From contig CAYFOF010000002.1 in the NCBI GenBank assembly GCA_964344655.1, positions 114,901-178,900 on the forward strand: DNA of 64,000 nt, given 5' to 3'. Source of the stretch: JABJPM01 sp964344655. GTDB taxonomy: Archaea; Nanobdellota; Nanobdellia; SCGC-AAA011-G17; PNOQ01. Every line of letters begins with the position of its first letter. Within the stretch, counting starts at the first letter, position 1. Of the stretch, positions 61,057 to 64,000 are shown one piece after another. A program made the position numbers and the translations under genes. The notes beneath the pieces are model-generated. The model was not told the origin of the DNA. It ran no database searches and saw only the letters and a list, made by a program, of their open reading frames with translations.

Positions 61057-61749
61057 TTATTTAGCCTCCTTCTTCAAGAATGCATTCATCTTATCTGTCA
61101 ATCCTGAAGAATGTGCTTCTGCTTCAATCTTTCTTATAGCTGCCTCAGCAACTTGTTCCATTTTATGATCTTCACCAGAAATCCATATCTTTCCGTTTTG
61201 TCCAACAATAATATTACACTTAGTAGCATCTTTAATCATAGAAATCATACTACCTTGTTTTCCAATTATTCTTGGAACCCTACTTGATTGTACTTGAATA
61301 ACTCTTCCAACACCCAGTTTTCTACATCCAGGCATTTTCAAACTAGCATCAATCAATTTTGGAGAAGCAGATTTTATAATTTTAGCAACAACTAAATCTC
61401 CTGGTGCATAGTATTTTTTCAAATCTGCATCATTTGGAATAAATTCTCTGCTTCCTTCTCTCATATGAACCATTACATCAAATGCCCATCCAATATCAAT
61501 TCTCCATGAACTTGGTGAAACATCTGTAATTGTTCCTATTATCGTATCATTTTTCTTTGGTATATATCTTCCACCCAATGGAATAACTTTTACAAGTCTC
61601 CCATCTAAGTTAAATAAACCAACTCTCGAAGATACTATTTTATCTCCGTCTCTGAATGCTCCCTCGCTTGGCAAATAGTCCATACCAACTGCCAATTCTT
61701 CACCAGGGACCACTACTTCTCGTTCTTTTACTAACATATTCTCTGTCAT
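61057..61749 (-). CDS. rrp4: Exosome cap subunit Rrp4
   Basis: 230 residues. N-terminal domain (VVVPGEELAVGMDYLPSEGA), S1 RNA-binding domain (NDTIIGTITDVSPSSWRIDI, about 63-140) and a KH domain with RIIGKQGSMISMI (about 170-182). It sits on the Rrp41-Rrp42 ring and feeds RNA into it. SD AAGGAG is 7 nt before the ATG. No Csl4 or DnaG is seen in the window. Confidence 0.95.
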   Translation of the reverse strand: MTENMLVKEREVVVPGEELAVGMDYLPSEGAFRDGDKIVSSRVGLFNLDGRLVKVIPLGGRYIPKKNDTIIGTITDVSPSSWRIDIGWAFDVMVHMREGSREFIPNDADLKKYYAPGDLVVAKIIKSASPKLIDASLKMPGCRKLGVGRVIQVQSSRVPRIIGKQGSMISMIKDATKCNIIVGQNGKIWISGEDHKMEQVAEAAIRKIEAEAHSSGLTDKMNAFLKKEAK

Positions 61750-61763
61750 TTTTTTCTCCTTGA

Positions 61764-62453
61764 TTATATATTCTTTGATTCGATTCTTCCATGGGCCATC
61801 CCATTTAGTTTATCGAATAATTCATTTTGCAAACCCGCAGGAACTTCAACGTTAACAGTTAAAGACCCATCATTATTCCACGTTTCATTTAAAATCGTAG
61901 ATAATTGTTTCAACACAGGATAAGCCCTTCCAGAAACATCCGCAGGTATAGTTAATTCTAATTTTCTTAACTCATAAGCAATAGGAATTATAGCTGTAAT
62001 TTGCTTTACAATATCTCCAACTTGCTGTTCAGCACTCTTAAACTCATCAATATTAACTCTAGCCTCACTCATTGCATTTTCTATTCTTTGAGGAGGATGA
62101 GGAATATTCGTCTTAGGATCAACAGCATTCCTAGAAATTAAAGCAACTATAGCTTTTTTCTTTTCATCTCTTAATTTATTTTTATATTCTGTAGTAAGTT
62201 GAACATCTCCTTCTTTCAATATTTTTTGGATCATTAATTTTTTATCATCCGTACTAAAAACATTTCTTAAATCATGTTCAGAAGCATGTTCGCCTTTCTT
62301 TACATCTTTGAAAATATCATCTCCAACAACAATATCATCAACACTAACATCTTTTCCATGTTTAAATTCCATAGCTTTATCACAGTCTACAAGTATTTCG
62401 AAGTTTAATCCTCCTTTCTTCAACCTACAAATTACTGCGTCATCTACATTCAT
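61764..62453 (-). CDS. sdo1: Ribosome maturation protein SDO1 (SBDS)
   Basis: 229 residues, three-domain SBDS. DDAVICRLKKGGLNFEILVD, FSTDDKKLMIQKILKEGDVQ and RNAVDPKTNIPHPPQRIENA are the family signature (the last is the conserved turn after domain I). In archaea and eukaryotes SBDS releases the anti-association factor from the large ribosomal subunit. An in-frame ATG at 62462 exists, but the one at 62453 gives the usual ATGA overlap with the psmA stop, so I use it. Confidence 0.95.
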   Translation of the reverse strand: MNVDDAVICRLKKGGLNFEILVDCDKAMEFKHGKDVSVDDIVVGDDIFKDVKKGEHASEHDLRNVFSTDDKKLMIQKILKEGDVQLTTEYKNKLRDEKKKAIVALISRNAVDPKTNIPHPPQRIENAMSEARVNIDEFKSAEQQVGDIVKQITAIIPIAYELRKLELTIPADVSGRAYPVLKQLSTILNETWNNDGSLTVNVEVPAGLQNELFDKLNGMAHGRIESKNI

Positions 62454-63169
62454 TTTAAACATTTCCTGATATAATCTTTAGTTAATCTATGGAATTTTTT
62501 ATCAGACATTTTGATTATCCCACCATCTAATCTATCAAGATTATATTCTTTTCCAAGCACTTTCTTCAAAGCATCTATTCCTAATTTTAGTCCTTCTTCA
62601 ACACTCATATTTTCTTTATACTGAGCATTAAGAATTTCTTTCAATTCATCTTCAGCTTCACCAATTGCTGTAGCTTTATATTCCCAATAAATTCCTGTTG
62701 GGTCTGTTAAGAATAATCTTGGGTGACTATTTACTCCAGCCATTAACAATGATACACCAAAAGGTCTCGCTCCACCATATTGGGTGAAATTTTGTTTTAT
62801 ATTACATATGTCTTTCACTAATGAATACATTTCCATTGGTTCATCATAAGTAACTCTATGTTGTTGAGCCATAACTTGTGCTTTTTCAACTAAAATTCTA
62901 GCATCAGAAACAATTCCTGCAGCTACTGCTGCTATATTTTCATCTATTTGAAAAACTTTTTCAACAGTAGATTTAACAATTAATTTTTCCATTACTCTTT
63001 TATCAGCTAATAAAACAACCCCATCTTTACAAACTAATCCTAAAGCTGAAGTACCTTGTTTTACAGTTTTCTTTGCGTACTCTACTTGTAATAATCTTCC
63101 ATCTGGACTAAACATTGTACTAGCCCGATCATATCCCATCATTTGGTGTGAAACATCGCCTTGTTGCAT
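62450..63169 (-). CDS. psmA: Proteasome alpha subunit
   Basis: 239 residues. The N-terminal gate sequence YDRASTMFSPDGRLLQVEYA is diagnostic, followed by AKKTVKQGTSALGLVCKDGV and VNSHPRLFLTDPTGIYWEYK. Alpha rings gate entry to the beta ring whose subunit is encoded at 1-598. SD AAGGAGG lies shortly before the ATG. Placement between Pop5 and SBDS is the classic archaeal order. Confidence 0.97.
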   Translation of the reverse strand: MQQGDVSHQMMGYDRASTMFSPDGRLLQVEYAKKTVKQGTSALGLVCKDGVVLLADKRVMEKLIVKSTVEKVFQIDENIAAVAAGIVSDARILVEKAQVMAQQHRVTYDEPMEMYSLVKDICNIKQNFTQYGGARPFGVSLLMAGVNSHPRLFLTDPTGIYWEYKATAIGEAEDELKEILNAQYKENMSVEEGLKLGIDALKKVLGKEYNLDRLDGGIIKMSDKKFHRLTKDYIRKCLK

Positions 63170-63175
63170 TTTTTA

Positions 63176-63505
63176 TTATTCCTCCTTTCCCATAAATTTT
63201 TGTTTTGCTTTTTTTAGAGTGCCTGAAACACCCAATGTATTTACTATAATATTTCCCTTTATCAAACCCAAAACCATTTTGATTTCATCAACATATTTTG
63301 AATTGATTTTTATTATTCCTTTTTTTCCATCCCAAGAATCACTTAAAACCATAAATCCTGCTTTTGAAATACCAAATTCCCCCATTAATTTTAGAGAATT
63401 TTCAACAATCAACTTTTCAGCCTTTTTCACATCAAAATCGCTTGTATTTACTTCAAAAACAACATATCGTTTTTTTTCTCTTAAACTTGGTAACAAAGGT
63501 TTCAT
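63176..63505 (-). CDS. rnp2: RNase P protein component 2 (Pop5)
   Basis: 109 residues. LLPSLREKKRYVVFEV near the start and the later FGISKAGFMVLSDSWDGKKG match archaeal Rnp2/Pop5, which with Rpp30 supports RNase P catalysis in 5' tRNA maturation. Two starts are possible: ATG at 63526 adds MSSQGCN; ATG at 63505 begins directly at the usual family N-terminus. A 12-codon ORF (63507-63545) ends one base before the 63505 ATG, which also favours this start. It is the first conserved gene of the exosome superoperon here. Confidence 0.9.
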   Translation of the reverse strand: MKPLLPSLREKKRYVVFEVNTSDFDVKKAEKLIVENSLKLMGEFGISKAGFMVLSDSWDGKKGIIKINSKYVDEIKMVLGLIKGNIIVNTLGVSGTLKKAKQKFMGKEE

Positions 63506-63506
63506 A

Positions 63507-63545
63507 TTACAACCTTGAGAAGACATCTTCTGTCATCATTCTCAT
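63507..63545 (-). CDS. Possible leader peptide before rnp2
   Basis: ATG at 63545 begins MRMMTEDVFSRL and stops (TAA) one base before the rnp2 ATG. It lies 24 nt from the TATA box at 63569-63578, the spacing of leaderless genes here, so ribosomes should start on it first and then reinitiate at rnp2. Whether it is translated cannot be proved from sequence. Confidence 0.35.
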   Translation of the reverse strand: MRMMTEDVFSRL

Positions 63546-63568
63546 CAACCAAAAATGGGTCAAATTTC

Positions 63569-63578
63569 ATTTATAAAT
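63569..63578 (-). promoter_or_regulatory. TATA box of the exosome-proteasome operon
   Basis: CATTTATAAATC on the plus strand. It is 24 nt from the leader ATG and 64 nt from the preferred rnp2 ATG, the only good TATA box before this seven-gene cluster. Confidence 0.55.
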
Positions 63579-63587
63579 CTTTCTCTT

Positions 63588-64000
63588 TTAACCACTAAAC
63601 AACCATTCAAGCCAATCATTAAATGAATTAAATGATACTCCTTCATAGAATGGTGGTCCAAATAGAACATCTCCTATAGTAATTGTTCCCTGGTGTAAAT
63701 GAAGTAACAGGATTATAAACAAAACTTCCTCCAACAACATCTACAGAAAAACCATTTCCTGCAATTGTATTATTTACTGAAAATAAATTCCAAGTATTAT
63801 CTATTAATGAATATTCAGATGTTACTGGAACTCCAGTAAATGTTAAAGTTTTAGCAGAATTTGAATAAACATAATATCCACGTAATACTTCTAACGCAAA
63901 TTCATCTCCTGAAACCCCATTCCAATCACTCTCCCATCCATTATGATATCTCATAACATACATAGAATCAAAATCATCAGAACTTAATCCTGGATTTGAT
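63588..64000 (-). pseudogene. 3' end of a paralogue of the 1627-aa surface protein, broken and cut by the edge
   Basis: The stop is at 63588-63590 and the reading ends GPPFYEGVSFNSFNDWLEWL plus FSG, matching the end of the 38100-42983 protein. Upstream, another frame encodes MYVMRYHNGWESDWNGVSGD ... SFTPGNN, also matching. Between them about 8 bases are missing near 63685-63700 compared with 38190-38215, which shifts the frame. DNA identity with 38100-38520 is high (about 85-90 % by eye). The rest of the gene lies beyond the right edge. It is a recent duplicate, either inactivated or misassembled. Confidence 0.8.

Noticed and set aside
63643..63963. Stand-alone 106-codon ORF at the right edge
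   Set aside because: It is an internal part of a longer, frameshifted paralogue of the 38100-42983 gene; its first Met is internal in the paralogue.

Overview
The window is a 64-kb, AT-rich piece of an archaeal chromosome, almost certainly a DPANN archaeon of the Woesearchaeota/Pacearchaeota type (lineage is inference). The archaeal marks are the exosome-proteasome superoperon (Pop5, PsmA, SBDS, Rrp4, Rrp41, Rrp42, RpoK), an archaeal-type CCA enzyme, Mre11/Rad50, an RNase J-like beta-CASP nuclease, and TATA boxes placed 20-26 nt in front of start codons, which implies mostly leaderless mRNAs. A run of 57 Ns at 15710-15766 shows this is a scaffold, probably from a metagenome. Several genes are broken by single indels, so either pseudogenes or consensus errors are present.

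Layout. 1-7.1 kb: the proteasome beta subunit (cut by the edge), a secreted metallophosphoesterase, three cysteine-rich membrane-anchored surface proteins and a secreted HExxH metalloprotease. 7.1-8.5 kb: small accessory genes including a nucleotidyltransferase/small-protein pair that looks like a toxin-antitoxin module. 8.6-10 kb: an asparagine-synthetase-like domain fused to a Dph6-type diphthamide synthetase. 10.3-24.7 kb: a defence island. 24.8-28 kb: CCA enzyme, TspO and three small genes, two of them of phage or viral type. 28-46.8 kb: giant secreted proteins (LamG, beta-helix, GH43-like beta-propeller, MopE-type calcium/metal motifs), a second HExxH protease, and an AP endonuclease. 46.8-63.5 kb: housekeeping genes, mostly translation, RNA processing and repair. 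63.6-64 kb: a broken paralogue of the 1627-residue surface protein.

The most interesting unit is a five-gene, tightly coupled minus-strand operon (23334 down to 14670): a small winged-helix protein, a helicase with an N-terminal phospholipase D nuclease domain, an Eco57I-type DNA methylase, an HTH/ImmA-IrrE metalloprotease and a DUF4411 PIN RNase. It reads as a restriction-like system carrying its own toxin-antitoxin pair. A perfect 16-bp palindrome lies between its TATA box and its start codon, and the remains of an IS transposase lie upstream. Beside it are two further two-gene nuclease modules (DUF4365 plus a partner; a Cas4-like/DUF2779 nuclease plus a HEPN protein).

The surface genes form one evolving family. 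They share an N-terminal TGMAG-like motif, cysteine-rich repeats, a C-terminal 'GWN' domain, aromatic C-terminal tails and even identical DNA segments (a 125-bp tract at 1728/4066 and a near-identical signal-peptide segment at 42938/45272). This points to gene conversion and module shuffling, perhaps to diversify attachment to a host or to polymers. A short dispersed repeat with the core CGTTCAAACG recurs four times between 10.3 and 28 kb, three of them just upstream of promoters.
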